DNA of 64,000 nucleotides from Streptomyces tauricus (GCF_014650955.1 NZ_BMVY01000038.1:1-64000), one strand, 5' to 3'; counted from the stretch's first letter, positions 24,897-34,084 are shown. Notes: a model not told the origin generated them from the sequence alone. A program made the numbers and translations.

Positions 24897-26212
24897 ACTG
24901 CCGTGGCCTCCGCTGCTGCCCGTGCCGCCGCCGGAAGGGCGTCGGCGATCCGCTGTACCGCCCGGTCGTCGTGCGCCGTCGACACGAACCAGGATTCGAA
25001 CGAGGACGGCGGCAGGTAGACGCCCTGCGCCAGCATCGAGTGGAAGAAGGCGTTGAAGCGGTACGACTCCTGCGTCTTCGCGTCCTCGTAATGACGTACG
25101 TCCTCCCCCGTGAAGAAGACGGAGAACATGTTGGACGCGTTCTGCAGGGTGTGCACCACACCTTCCTTGGTGAGGGCGTCCGTGACGAGCGTACGGATCT
25201 GCTCGGAGACCGCGTCGAGCCGGGTGTACGCGGCGTCGTCGAGCAGCCGCAGCTGGGCGAGGCCCGCGGCGGTCGCGACGGGGTTCCCGGACAGCGTGCC
25301 GGCCTGGTAGACGGGACCGACGGGCGCGAGGTGCCCCATCACGTCCGCCCGCCCGCCGAAGGCCGCGGCCGGGAAGCCGCCGCCCATGACCTTGCCGAAG
25401 GTCATGAGGTCGGGCGCGACACCGTCGACCCCGTACCAGCCGGCCCGGCTCGTACGGAAGCCGGTCATGACCTCGTCGGAGATGTACAGGGCGCCGTCCG
25501 CCGCGCAGGCGTCCTTGAGTCCCTGGTTGAAGCCGGGCAGCGGCGGCACGACACCCATGTTGCCGGGCGAGGCCTCGGTGATCACACAGGCGATCTCGCC
25601 GGGGTGCGCCCGGAAGGCCGCCCGCACGGCTTCGAGGTCGTTGTACGGCAGGACGATGGTGTCCCCGGCCTGGGCACCGGTGACGCCGGGGGTGTCGGGC
25701 AGCGCGAAGGTGGCGAGCCCACTGCCCGCGGCGGCCAGCAGGGCGTCCACGTGCCCGTGGTAGCAGCCGGCGAACTTCACGACCTTGGCGCGCCCGGTGA
25801 ACCCGCGCGCGAGTCGGATGGCGGACATGGTCGCCTCGGTGCCGCTGGACACCAGCCGGACCTGCTCGACGGGCGCGACGCGAGCGACGATCTCCTCGGC
25901 GAGCGCGACCTCGCCCTCCCCCGGCGTACCGAAGGAGGTGCCGCGGGAGACGGCGGCCTGGACGGCCTCGATGACCTCGGGGTGGGAGTGGCCGAGGATC
26001 ATCGGCCCCCAGGAACAAACGAGGTCCACATACTCCCTCCCGTCGGCATCGGTCAGGTATGGACCGTTACCGGACACCATGAACCGGGGCGTACCGCCCA
26101 CGGCGCGGAACGCGCGGACGGGAGAGTTCACGCCGCCGGGCGTCACGGCCGCCGCACGGTCGAAAAGAGTCTGCGAAACTGGGGCTTCGTACGGATAGCT
26201 CACACGGACCAT
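24893..26212 (-). CDS. hemL: Glutamate-1-semialdehyde 2,1-aminomutase
   Basis: 439 residues. PLP-dependent class III fold with the cofactor Lys in MTFGKVMGGGFPAAAFGG and the gabaculine-sensitive HemL block GTEATMSAIRLARGFTGR. It converts glutamate-1-semialdehyde, made by the glutamyl-tRNA reductase encoded at 60182-62005 of this window, into 5-aminolevulinate. It is followed by the coupled phosphatase gene. Being near cytochrome c maturation genes fits a heme-supply role. Confidence 0.96.
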   Translation of the reverse strand: MVRVSYPYEAPVSQTLFDRAAAVTPGGVNSPVRAFRAVGGTPRFMVSGNGPYLTDADGREYVDLVCSWGPMILGHSHPEVIEAVQAAVSRGTSFGTPGEGEVALAEEIVARVAPVEQVRLVSSGTEATMSAIRLARGFTGRAKVVKFAGCYHGHVDALLAAAGSGLATFALPDTPGVTGAQAGDTIVLPYNDLEAVRAAFRAHPGEIACVITEASPGNMGVVPPLPGFNQGLKDACAADGALYISDEVMTGFRTSRAGWYGVDGVAPDLMTFGKVMGGGFPAAAFGGRADVMGHLAPVGPVYQAGTLSGNPVATAAGLAQLRLLDDAAYTRLDAVSEQIRTLVTDALTKEGVVHTLQNASNMFSVFFTGEDVRHYEDAKTQESYRFNAFFHSMLAQGVYLPPSSFESWFVSTAHDDRAVQRIADALPAAARAAAEATAV

Positions 26213-26351
26213 GGTGTCAGAGGCTGCGAAGATCCTGCGGACAGGTGTTTCAACGCACGTTTCGGCGTGCGGCCGTGGGGGAGGTCACTGTCACGATGAT
26301 CGGGTTGCGTGGCGGGGGTCGCGCACCCTAGAAAAGCAGTCGGGTGGAGAT

Positions 26352-27014
26352 ATGCATCGCGGTGGCGGACTGGGCGAGGGGACCGATGACCTCGGTCCTC
26401 GGCGTGCCCGGCGGGGGAAGCACCGGCGCGAGGCGGAGGCGGCCGAGGCACGGCAGGCACAGGGATCGCAGGGCGAACCTGAGCGGATCGACCCGTCCGC
26501 GCGTATGGACGGTATGGACTACACGGACCGCGGGGCAGACCAGCTCAGGCCAGGAAGCAGCGGGAATGGTGGCCGGGTGGGGGTGACCTACAAATACTTC
26601 GGGGCACCGGACGGCGCGACCGCCGCCCGCGTCCCCATCTCCATGCGCCCGGAGGAGCTCGGCGGTGACGAGCTCGGTATGAACGGCATGTTCACGAAGA
26701 TCAAGCCGGAGACGATGGCCGCGATGGTCCTCACCGGCATCGAGGGCATACCCCTGCACAAGGTGCCCCCGCTCGAACTGGTCGTCCTGCACCCCGACTA
26801 CGCCGTCGTCAGGCTCCCCATGACGGTCGTCGACCCGCTCCGCGGCATAGGCGAGGAGGCCGTGGGCGCGGCAGCCTTCATCTGGTCGACGGTCCCGGAC
26901 CGCGGCGGCCCGCGTGACGCGTACAACGTCTATCAACTCCTCCACGAGTGGCAGGACTTCAGCCACCGTCTGCACGAGGCGGGGCATCAGCCGTACTGCC
27001 TGGTCTGGCCCTGA
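26352..27014 (+). CDS. Conserved hypothetical protein
   Basis: 220 residues from ATG 26352 (site GGTGGAGAT); a shorter form could start near MDGMDYTD (about residue 50). The N-terminal third is basic, charged and low-complexity. The rest looks folded: TYKYFGAPDGATAARVPI, GDELGMNGMFTKIKPETMAAMVLTG, VVDPLRGIGEEAVGAAAF, LHEWQDFSHRLHEAGHQPYCLVWP. No motif I can assign. It is divergent from hemL. Conserved sequence character suggests a real core gene. Confidence 0.75.
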   Translation: MHRGGGLGEGTDDLGPRRARRGKHRREAEAAEARQAQGSQGEPERIDPSARMDGMDYTDRGADQLRPGSSGNGGRVGVTYKYFGAPDGATAARVPISMRPEELGGDELGMNGMFTKIKPETMAAMVLTGIEGIPLHKVPPLELVVLHPDYAVVRLPMTVVDPLRGIGEEAVGAAAFIWSTVPDRGGPRDAYNVYQLLHEWQDFSHRLHEAGHQPYCLVWP

Positions 27015-27150
27015 GCCGACGCTGACCGGATCGTGCCGCGGCGCCTCACGCGGGGACTCGGCGCGGCGCGGTGTTCCGTATGATCGCCCGCTTTGTCGTT
27101 CGAGCCGCGCATTCGGGTGAATCAGGTGCACTGACCGGTTTTGGGCTCCT

Positions 27151-27156
27151 TAATAT
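27151..27156 (+). promoter_or_regulatory. Candidate -10 element for leaderless monooxygenase mRNA
   Basis: taatat lies 9 bp before the GTG at 27165, and the region is unusually A+T-rich for this DNA. With transcription starting about 7 bp downstream of the -10, the message would begin at or beside the GTG. This explains why no ribosome site is visible. Confidence 0.4.
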
Positions 27157-27164
27157 CTCGTCCC

Positions 27165-28376
27165 GTGACAGACGGGAAGAGCCGCCCGGAGCCGGTCGGC
27201 CGCACGACTGATGTGGCCGTCCTAGGGGCCGGTCCCGCCGGACTCGTGCTCGGCAACATCCTGGTGGACCGGGGCATCGGCTGCGTGGTCCTGGAGCGGG
27301 CCGAGCGCGCGCACCTGCGGACCCGGGCGCGTGCCGGGTTCCTGGCCGCCGGCACCGTACGGACCCTGGAACGGCACGGTCTCGCCGAGGGGCTGCGCCG
27401 GCACGGGCAGGTCCACGGCGTCTGCGAGTTCCGTACCGGGGACGGCCGGTTCCGGCTGGACTACGGCGGGCTCGGGCAGCGGGAACGGCACACCGTCTAC
27501 CCCCAACAGGACCTGGTGTCCGACCTGTTGACGCGGTTCCTGGCCCGCGGCGGACAGATCAGGTTCGGCACCGAGGCCGTGGCCGTGCACCACGCCGACA
27601 GCGAGCGGCCCGAGGTGTCCGCCCGCGAGGCCGACGGGCGGCCCCTGCGGTGGCGGGCGCGGTACGTGGCCGGCTGCGACGGACGGCACGGCGCGGCCCG
27701 GCGTTCACTGCCGGCCGGCACGGTCCGCCACCACCGCGATCACGGCGTGACCTGGCTCGGTCTGCTCGCCGAGGCACCGCCCAGCCTGGACGCCGTCGGA
27801 TACGCGGTCCACGAGCGCGGGTTCGCCGGACACATGGCCCGTACCAGCGAGATCACCCGCTACTACCTGCAGTGCGAGCGGGGCACCCCGGCCGGCTCCT
27901 GGTCCGAGGAGCGGATCTGGGAGGAGCTGGAACTGCGGATGCGGGCACGGGAGTACGGCCCGCTGCGCCGCGGGCGCGTGGTGCAGCGTTCCGTGGTCGA
28001 CCTGGAGTCCGACGTGCTCGAACCGCTGCGCCACGGCGCGCTGTTCCTCGCCGGTGACGCCGCCGGACTGATCAGCCCGTCCGCCGCCAAGGGCGCCAAT
28101 CTCGCCGTCCTCGAAGCGGCGGCCCTGGCCGACGCCCTGACCGACGCCCTCACCCTCGGCGACCCCGCGGGCCTCGACGCCTACTCCGCGCGCTGTCTGA
28201 CCCACATCTGGCGTGCGCAGGAGTTCTCGCACTGGATGATCGGGCTGCTGCACGGCCCGTCCGGCACGGACGGCGAGTCGCTGTTCCACAACTCCCTGCG
28301 CCGCTCCCGCCTCACCTCGCTGCGCACCTCCCGCAGCCAGCAGGACTGGTTCGCCGAGCACTACGTCGGCATCTAG
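27165..28376 (+). CDS. FAD-dependent aromatic monooxygenase (PobA-like)
   Basis: 403 residues from GTG 27165. FAD motifs: GxGxxG as VLGAGPAGLVLGN (residues 19-31), the DG motif as AGCDGRHGAARRSL, and the GD motif as LFLAGDAAGLISPSAAKGANLAVLEA. The whole pattern, including YPQQDLVSDLL and YYLQCERGT, is that of 4-hydroxybenzoate 3-hydroxylases (PobA). It would hydroxylate an aromatic acid using NAD(P)H. It lies 62 bp upstream of an O-methyltransferase gene, so a hydroxylate-then-methylate pathway is likely. No ribosome site before the GTG; possibly leaderless. Confidence 0.9.
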   Translation: MTDGKSRPEPVGRTTDVAVLGAGPAGLVLGNILVDRGIGCVVLERAERAHLRTRARAGFLAAGTVRTLERHGLAEGLRRHGQVHGVCEFRTGDGRFRLDYGGLGQRERHTVYPQQDLVSDLLTRFLARGGQIRFGTEAVAVHHADSERPEVSAREADGRPLRWRARYVAGCDGRHGAARRSLPAGTVRHHRDHGVTWLGLLAEAPPSLDAVGYAVHERGFAGHMARTSEITRYYLQCERGTPAGSWSEERIWEELELRMRAREYGPLRRGRVVQRSVVDLESDVLEPLRHGALFLAGDAAGLISPSAAKGANLAVLEAAALADALTDALTLGDPAGLDAYSARCLTHIWRAQEFSHWMIGLLHGPSGTDGESLFHNSLRRSRLTSLRTSRSQQDWFAEHYVGI

Positions 28377-28438
28377 CCCGCCCCACCCCACCCGCCCGTA
28401 CGCAGTCATCCGAACCCCGGAATGAGGATCCACCCGCA

Positions 28439-30136
28439 GTGATCACGGCATTGTCGGGCGATACGTCCCGTCTGCGCGAGACGGTCGAGTTCGTCAAGGA
28501 ACAGGACACCGCCACGCTCCTCCCGCTCCTGCTCCCGGGGCTCGACGGCCCGGAGCTGCGGGCCCTGGTGGAGCGCTGCGCCTTCTCGCACGCGGCCCTG
28601 CTCGTCTTCCCGCCGGACGAGGCCGCGCTGTACACCGCACTCGCCGACTGCGGACTCGTCGTGGACGCGCCACCCCGGCCGAGCGTCGTCGTACGCGAGC
28701 GGCTCGCCGTACGCCACGAGCGCCCCGCGGCGGAACTCGACGTGGGCATCCTGCGGCCCGTGGTGCGGTGCCCGGACGGGACGCGGCGCATGGTCGAGGT
28801 GTTCGCGCTGACCGTGCCGCCGGGGTCGGACCTCGACACGGTCGCCGCGCAGGAGCGGGAGGGGCAGCGCGAGACCCATGTCGCCTTCGAGGTCGAGGCA
28901 CCGGACCCGCTGGTGCTGCGCGGCCTGTGCGCGGTCTTCGCACGGTACGGCGCCACCCCCGACGGCGGCGGCTACAACCCGCACGAGAACGGCACGGTGT
29001 TCTACTTCACCGCGCCGGCCGAGGCCAAGGCCGGCCACCGGCGCGTGGAGCTGTACGTCCCCGGCGACCACCGTGACGTCCTCGCCGCCCACCTCGACGA
29101 CACCCACCGTGGGGCGCAGCACGCCGAGACCCTGCTGCGCCTGCTGACCGGCGCGTGGACGACCCAGGCCCTGGCCGCGTTCGCACGGCTGGAGGTGGCC
29201 GACGCGATGGACCGGCAGCGCGGCGTCGGCCTGGCGGACCTGGCACGGGAGGTCGGCGCCCTCGCACCGAACCTGGCCACCCTGCTGCGCTACCTCACCA
29301 TGCTCGGCGTGGTGAGCGAGGGCCGCGACGGGTTCCGGCTCACGGACACCGGCGCGCTGCTGCGCGCGGACGCCGAAGGCTCGATGCGACCGCTGGCGCT
29401 GATGTACGGGGGACCGTTCTACGAGTCCTTCGCCGGGCTCGGGCACACCGTGCGCACCGGCCAGGTCGCCTTCGAGCGGCACTTCGGCGAGAACCACTTC
29501 GACCATTTCGCCCGCGACCCCGAACTCGCCGAACTCTTCGACCTGTCGATGGCCGCCGGGGCGCGGATGTTCGACCCGCTGCCCGCGCACCCGGTCCTCG
29601 CCTCGGCGCCCGAAGGCGCCACCGTGGTCGACATCGCGGGTGGCAACGGGGAACTGCTCGGCCGGATCCTGTCCGCGCACCCCCGGCTGCGCGGCTGTCT
29701 GCTGGAGCGGCCGCGGACCGTCGAGAACGCCCGGCGCCTCCTCGGCTCGGCCGGGCACGCGGAGCGGTGCACGTTTGTGGGCGGCGACTTCGCGGACGTG
29801 CCCGCGGGGTGTGACGTCTATGTCCTGTCCCGGGTTCTGCACGACTGGGACGACGACCGCTGCCGGGAGATTCTGCGGCACTGCGCCCGTGCGATGTCCG
29901 ACGCGGCCGAGCTGCTCGTCGTCGAGCGCGTGCTGCCTGTCGACGGGGCGGCCTCGCTGGCCACTGCGTGGGATCTGCACATGATGTGCAACGTCGGGGG
30001 GCGGGAGCGGACCGCCGACCACTACGCCCGCCTGTTCGCGGACGCGGGCCTCAGCCTCCTGAGCCGTGCGCCCCTGCCCTTGGACGCCCACGTCCTGCAC
30101 GCCCGCAAAGCCCCGCGCAGTTCCCCGCGCCCCTAA
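28439..30136 (+). CDS. Two-domain protein: unknown N-terminus plus class I O-methyltransferase
   Basis: 565 residues from GTG 28439 (GAGGA 10 bases upstream). The first roughly 225 residues are not a known methyltransferase part; blocks such as ETHVAFEVEAPDPLVLRGL and NGTVFYFTAPAEAK suggest an alpha/beta fold, possibly VOC-like (weak inference). Residues about 230-555 are a plant-type small-molecule O-methyltransferase: winged-helix dimer domain (AFARLEVADAMDR), SAM motif TVVDIAGGNGELLGRIL and VLSRVLHDWDDDRCREIL. The final residues KAPRSSPRP and the stop are encoded by a copy of the dispersed repeat. It probably methylates the product of the upstream monooxygenase. Confidence 0.85.
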   Translation: MITALSGDTSRLRETVEFVKEQDTATLLPLLLPGLDGPELRALVERCAFSHAALLVFPPDEAALYTALADCGLVVDAPPRPSVVVRERLAVRHERPAAELDVGILRPVVRCPDGTRRMVEVFALTVPPGSDLDTVAAQEREGQRETHVAFEVEAPDPLVLRGLCAVFARYGATPDGGGYNPHENGTVFYFTAPAEAKAGHRRVELYVPGDHRDVLAAHLDDTHRGAQHAETLLRLLTGAWTTQALAAFARLEVADAMDRQRGVGLADLAREVGALAPNLATLLRYLTMLGVVSEGRDGFRLTDTGALLRADAEGSMRPLALMYGGPFYESFAGLGHTVRTGQVAFERHFGENHFDHFARDPELAELFDLSMAAGARMFDPLPAHPVLASAPEGATVVDIAGGNGELLGRILSAHPRLRGCLLERPRTVENARRLLGSAGHAERCTFVGGDFADVPAGCDVYVLSRVLHDWDDDRCREILRHCARAMSDAAELLVVERVLPVDGAASLATAWDLHMMCNVGGRERTADHYARLFADAGLSLLSRAPLPLDAHVLHARKAPRSSPRP

Positions 30137-30148
30137 AGACAAAAGACT

Positions 30149-30191
30149 GCGCCGTTCCCCGCGCCCCCATAAGGGGCGCGGGGAACGGCGC
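30149..30191. terminator. Perfect-stem hairpin made by two facing repeat copies
   Basis: Arms 30149-30167 and 30173-30191 are 19-base exact reverse complements (core gcgccgttccccgcgcccc) with a 5-base loop. The hairpin stands between converging genes (methyltransferase and ABC permease). Another copy (30113-30134) supplies the methyltransferase stop. It is well placed as a bidirectional terminator. Confidence 0.7.
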
Positions 30192-30208
30192 AATCTTTGA
30201 ACGGCACC

Positions 30209-31531
30209 CTAAGCGGCCAGCGCTACCGTGGTGATGGGTGGGGTTCGTAGTACCCGCCACGCCGTGAGCAGGCTCGTTCCCATCGTCGCCGCCGCGCCCA
30301 CCGCCACGACCCCGAGCCAGATCCCGAGACCTTCGTCCGGCAGGACCGCGTCCGTGCGAACCGTCGTGAAGGAGACGATCCCGGCCAGCGCGGCCCCCGT
30401 ACCGAAGAGCACCCCCGTCACCGTGAGGATCAGCGACTCGATGCCCACCGTCCCGAGGACCTGCCCCGGAGTCGCCCCCGCGAGCCGCTGCTGCCCGAAC
30501 TCCTTGCGCCGGTAGGTCGTCGCCGCGTACAGGGAGTTGACCAGCATGATGCAGGAGAAGACCACGATGATGCCGACGACCGTCAGGTTGAGCGTTTCGA
30601 GGTTCTTCGCGTCGACCGACTTGGGGACACCCGCGGCGTCGATCGCGTCGTTCTCGACGGCCTGCATCTGGAGCGTCGCCGTGGCCATGCCGATGAAGAG
30701 GGTCAACGGCACCAGGACACCGGACAGTTGGGCGACCCGCACGCGCAGGCCGCGTACGGCGAGGTAGCCGCTCGGCCCCGTCAGCGGCAGCCGGCCGAGC
30801 AGCGCCCGCAGCAGCCTCGGCGACAGGAGCGCCAGGCCGACCGAGAGCAGGATCGCCCCGTACGCGGGCGGTGCCATCAGCGCGGCGTCCGTCGAGGACA
30901 GCACGAAGGTGGCGCAGATCGACAGGCCGCCGAGGGCCAGGGACCCACGGAGGAGGAACGTGCGCCCCCTCTCCCGGGACCGGCGCCGGCCGGTGGTGAC
31001 CCGGCGCACCGCGAGGAACGCCGCCCCCGCCGCCGCGAGCACCGTGATGTCGAGACCGGAGTACAGGGCGATGGGCCCGAAGGTGTGGTCGACGGACTCG
31101 GCGACCTGCCCGCTGTCCTGGAAGACGTCGAGCAGGACCCTCCCGCCGAGCATCGCGGGGCCGATGGCGAGCAGCGCGCCCACCAGCGCGACGGCCACTG
31201 CCTCCCCGACGACCATCCGCTTGATCTGCGCGGGCGTGGCCCCGGAGCAGCGCAGCAGCTCGATCTCGGCGGAGCGCTGGCGCACGTTCACGGTGAGGGT
31301 GGAGGCGACGGCGAAGAACACCAGCAGGGTGCCGTAGCCGCCGACGACGCCCGCCGCGGTGGACAGGGTCTCCGCGCTCACGGAGTCGACCCCGGGCGCA
31401 CCGGCCGTGTCGTGCATCGAGTTGAACGTCATGATGATCGCCGCGCCCAGGAACGCGGACAGCAGGGTCGCGGCGAAGCGCCCGGGGCGCTGCCGGACGG
31501 AACGCATGGCCAGCACGAACATCATGGTCAC
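30209..31531 (-). CDS. ABC transporter permease, FtsX/MacB-like
   Basis: 440 residues from GTG 31531, overlapping the ATPase stop (GTGA). About eight membrane spans arranged as two FtsX-type halves. Coupling-helix-like segments follow: RQRSAEIELLRCSGATPAQIKRMVVGEA and YRRKEFGQQRLAGATPGQVLGTVGIE. It is an exporter or mechanotransmission subunit partnered with the ATPase at 31528-32352. The substrate is unknown; a peptide, lipid or drug is possible. No substrate-binding protein is encoded nearby. Confidence 0.9.
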   Translation of the reverse strand: MTMMFVLAMRSVRQRPGRFAATLLSAFLGAAIIMTFNSMHDTAGAPGVDSVSAETLSTAAGVVGGYGTLLVFFAVASTLTVNVRQRSAEIELLRCSGATPAQIKRMVVGEAVAVALVGALLAIGPAMLGGRVLLDVFQDSGQVAESVDHTFGPIALYSGLDITVLAAAGAAFLAVRRVTTGRRRSRERGRTFLLRGSLALGGLSICATFVLSSTDAALMAPPAYGAILLSVGLALLSPRLLRALLGRLPLTGPSGYLAVRGLRVRVAQLSGVLVPLTLFIGMATATLQMQAVENDAIDAAGVPKSVDAKNLETLNLTVVGIIVVFSCIMLVNSLYAATTYRRKEFGQQRLAGATPGQVLGTVGIESLILTVTGVLFGTGAALAGIVSFTTVRTDAVLPDEGLGIWLGVVAVGAAATMGTSLLTAWRVLRTPPITTVALAA

Positions 31532-32352
31532 GCCCCCGCCATCACGTCGTCGCCGACGTGCGCGAGGCGCTCGGCCACCGCGTCCACGGTCGGCCGGCGC
31601 ATCTCGCCCACGAGCCGGCCGTCGGCGAGGAACAGCACCGAGTCGGCGTACGAGGCGGCAACCGGGTCGTGGGTCACCATGACGACCGTACGGCCGTGGA
31701 CGCGTACCGCGTCCTGGAGGAGCCGCAGGACGTCCCGCGCGCTGCGGGTGTCCAGGGCGCCGGTCGGCTCGTCGGCGAAGATCACGCTCGGTTCGGTCAC
31801 CAGGGCGCGGGCGATGGCGACGCGCTGGCGCTGGCCGCCGGAGAGCTGGTCGGGCCGGTGGCCGAGGCGGTCGCCGAGACCGACGGCGGTCAGGGTCTCC
31901 CGCACCCGGCCCCGGTGCACGCGGCGCCGGGCGAGCTTCAGCGGCAGGACCGTGTTCTGCGCCACGGTGAGCGTGTCGAGCAGGTTGTACTGCTGGAAGA
32001 CGAAGCCGATCCGGTTGCGCCGGAACTTCGTCAGTTCGGCCTCGGTGCCGCCGGTCATCTCCGCGCCGTCGACCATCACGATGCCGCTGTCGGGCCGGTC
32101 GAGCCCCGCCGCGCACTGCAGCAGCGTGGACTTGCCGGAGCCCGAGGGGCCCATCACCGCGGTGAAGGTGCCGCTCGCCAGGCTGAGCGTCACCTCGTCC
32201 AGCGCGGTCACGGCGCTGTCGTCGCTCCCGTACGTCTTGCTGACCTTGACCAGCCGCAGGGCCGGCTCGGCGGCGCCCGTGCCGTGGTCCTGAACACGTC
32301 GATCGGTTCGATCCGTTCGCCCGGTTCGCTCGGTTCCGGTTCGGCGAAACAT
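31528..32352 (-). CDS. ABC transporter ATP-binding protein (LolD/MacB type)
   Basis: 274 residues from ATG 32352 (site GGAGG); a longer frame exists upstream without a site. Walker A GPSGSGKSTL, Q-loop FVFQQYNLLDTLTV, signature LSGGQRQRVAIARAL, Walker B VIFADEPTGALD and switch His in VMVTHDP. This is the LolD/MacB/FtsE-type ATPase, in keeping with its FtsX-type partner. The first roughly 40 residues are charged and low-complexity (RTERTGRTDRTDRR) and may not fold. Confidence 0.94.
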   Translation of the reverse strand: MFRRTGTERTGRTDRTDRRVQDHGTGAAEPALRLVKVSKTYGSDDSAVTALDEVTLSLASGTFTAVMGPSGSGKSTLLQCAAGLDRPDSGIVMVDGAEMTGGTEAELTKFRRNRIGFVFQQYNLLDTLTVAQNTVLPLKLARRRVHRGRVRETLTAVGLGDRLGHRPDQLSGGQRQRVAIARALVTEPSVIFADEPTGALDTRSARDVLRLLQDAVRVHGRTVVMVTHDPVAASYADSVLFLADGRLVGEMRRPTVDAVAERLAHVGDDVMAGA

Positions 32353-32670
32353 GTCATCAGCCTCCGTCGGGCACGGTCCGCGCCCCCTGTCGGGCACTGC
32401 CTGTGCCCCGCGAAAGACGCTACGGAGAAGGGGCGGCGGGCACATGGGGCGCAGAACCCGTATCGGGGGGTGTACTCAGCGACACCCCCGCCCCCGGGAG
32501 ACCCCCGAACGGCCGTCGGTCGGCTCCCGGTCGGCCCTCTGACGGCCCCGTCGGCCCCGGTCGGACCCGGGTGCGGCGGGCTTCCGTTCGGCGCCGCCCT
32601 TGCCACACGCTTGCAGGCCCTTTGCCTGGACGTCGCCGTCCGTATGCCTCCGCTTGCTTCCATCGCACCC
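32353..32670. other. Gene-free divergent promoter region
   Basis: 318 bp between the ABC ATPase (leftward) and the phosphate transporter (rightward). It has no good start-plus-ribosome-site frame. It contains several ggtcggc/cccggtcgg direct repeats around 32511-32565. I see no clear PHO box, although phosphate control would be expected for the gene on the right. Confidence 0.5.
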
Positions 32671-33813
32671 ATGGACCACATCACGTTCCTCGTGGCTGTC
32701 GTCATCGTCACGGCCCTCGCCTTCGACTTCACCAACGGCTTCCACGACACGGCGAACGCGATGGCCACCTCCATCGCCACCGGTGCCCTGCGGCCCAGAA
32801 CGGCCGTCCTGATCAGCGGCGTCCTGAACGTCGTCGGCGCGTTCCTGTCCACCGAGGTCGCCAAGACGATCTCCGGCGGCATCGTGGACGACACCCTCGT
32901 GACCCCGGGCATGATCTTCGCCGGGCTGGTCGGCGCGATCCTGTGGAACCTGACGACCTGGCTGCTGGGCCTGCCGTCGAGCTCGTCGCACGCGCTGTTC
33001 GGCGGGCTGATCGGGGCTGTGTGGGTGGGCGCCGGCGCACACGGCGTGCACTTCGACAAGGTCGTCGAGAAGATACTGGTCCCGGCGGTCGCCTCACCGC
33101 TGGTGGCGGGCGTGGCCGCGCTGATCGCCACGTACCTGGCGTACCGGATCACCGCGAGGTCCCGGGAGAAGTCGGTGACGAAGGGGTTCCGGCTCGGCCA
33201 GATCGCCTCGGCGTCGCTGGTCTCGCTCGCGCACGGCACCAACGACGCGCAGAAGACGATGGGCGTCATCACGCTCACCCTGATCTCGGCCGGGGCGCTC
33301 GGGCACGACGCCGGGCCGCCGCTGTGGGTGATCGCGTCGGCGGGGCTCGCGATCGGCCTGGGTACATATCTGGGCGGCTGGCGGATCATCCGGACGATGG
33401 GCAAGGGGCTCACCGACATCCGGTCGCCGCAGGGCTTCGCGGCGGAGGCGTCCTCCACGGCGGTGATCCTGACCTCCGCGCACCTCGGTTTCGCGCTGTC
33501 GACCACGCAGGTGTGTTCCGGCGGCATCCTCGGCGCGGGTCTGGGCAGGCGTCTTGCCGAGGTGCGGTGGGGCACGGCAGGACGGATGGTGTTGGCGTGG
33601 CTGGTGACACTCCCGGCCGCCGCGCTGGTCGGCGGCCTGTCCGCGAGCGTGGTGACGCACGGCGGGAACTTCGGCATCGTGGTCATCGCCCTCGTGGCAC
33701 TCGCCGTGGCCGCCTTCATCGTCCTCGTGTCGCGCCGCGACCCGGTGCACGCGTCCAACGTCAACGAGACCCACGAGGTGGGCCTCCGCGGTCCGGCCCC
33801 GGCCTCCGCCTGA
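32671..33813 (+). CDS. Low-affinity inorganic phosphate transporter (PiT family)
   Basis: 380 residues from ATG 32671; an in-frame ATG at 32644 is possible. PiT signature duplicated in N- and C-halves: FDFTNGFHDTANAMATSIATGALRP and SLAHGTNDAQKTMGVITLTL. About ten spans, with GLPSSSSHALFGGLIG as the conserved second block. It imports phosphate with a cation. Followed by a small membrane protein (gap 37 bp) and PPK2 (gap 48 bp), so phosphate uptake and polyphosphate turnover form one unit. Confidence 0.95.
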   Translation: MDHITFLVAVVIVTALAFDFTNGFHDTANAMATSIATGALRPRTAVLISGVLNVVGAFLSTEVAKTISGGIVDDTLVTPGMIFAGLVGAILWNLTTWLLGLPSSSSHALFGGLIGAVWVGAGAHGVHFDKVVEKILVPAVASPLVAGVAALIATYLAYRITARSREKSVTKGFRLGQIASASLVSLAHGTNDAQKTMGVITLTLISAGALGHDAGPPLWVIASAGLAIGLGTYLGGWRIIRTMGKGLTDIRSPQGFAAEASSTAVILTSAHLGFALSTTQVCSGGILGAGLGRRLAEVRWGTAGRMVLAWLVTLPAAALVGGLSASVVTHGGNFGIVVIALVALAVAAFIVLVSRRDPVHASNVNETHEVGLRGPAPASA

Positions 33814-33850
33814 ACCGGTTCACGTCACGCAGTGAGGGGAGTACCGAACG

Positions 33851-34084
33851 ATGCAGCTGGACTGGACCGGCCTCGCAGAGGTCGCCGCGGTGAGTACGGG
33901 AGTCACGGTCGCGACGGTCGTCGTCTTCGCCCTCGGTGTGCTGGGCCTGGCACGCGCGGAGGCGGCGCGGGAGGGCGACGGCGCCACCGACGCGGTGGGC
34001 CTGGGCGTGGCCGGGCTCTGCTTCCTGGCGTGCGCGGCCGTCGTGGCGTACGGGATCTACTTGATCGTGCCGCAGTTCCACTGA
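33851..34084 (+). CDS. Small two-span membrane protein
   Basis: 77 residues from ATG 33851 (site GAGGGGAG). Two hydrophobic helices (about residues 9-34 and 48-72) around a short acidic loop (REGDGATDAVG). No known domain. Its place between the phosphate transporter and the polyphosphate kinase, on the same strand with small gaps, suggests an accessory role in phosphate handling, but nothing in the sequence shows it. Confidence 0.8.
   Translation: MQLDWTGLAEVAAVSTGVTVATVVVFALGVLGLARAEAAREGDGATDAVGLGVAGLCFLACAAVVAYGIYLIVPQFH

Noticed and set aside
27165..30136. Full biosynthetic gene cluster
   Set aside because: Only two tailoring-type genes; no core synthase, regulator or dedicated exporter on the same strand. 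The ABC exporter next door is convergent and could be unrelated.
32353..32670. PHO box upstream of the phosphate transporter
   Set aside because: No GTTCACC-like direct repeats at the expected 11-bp spacing could be found.
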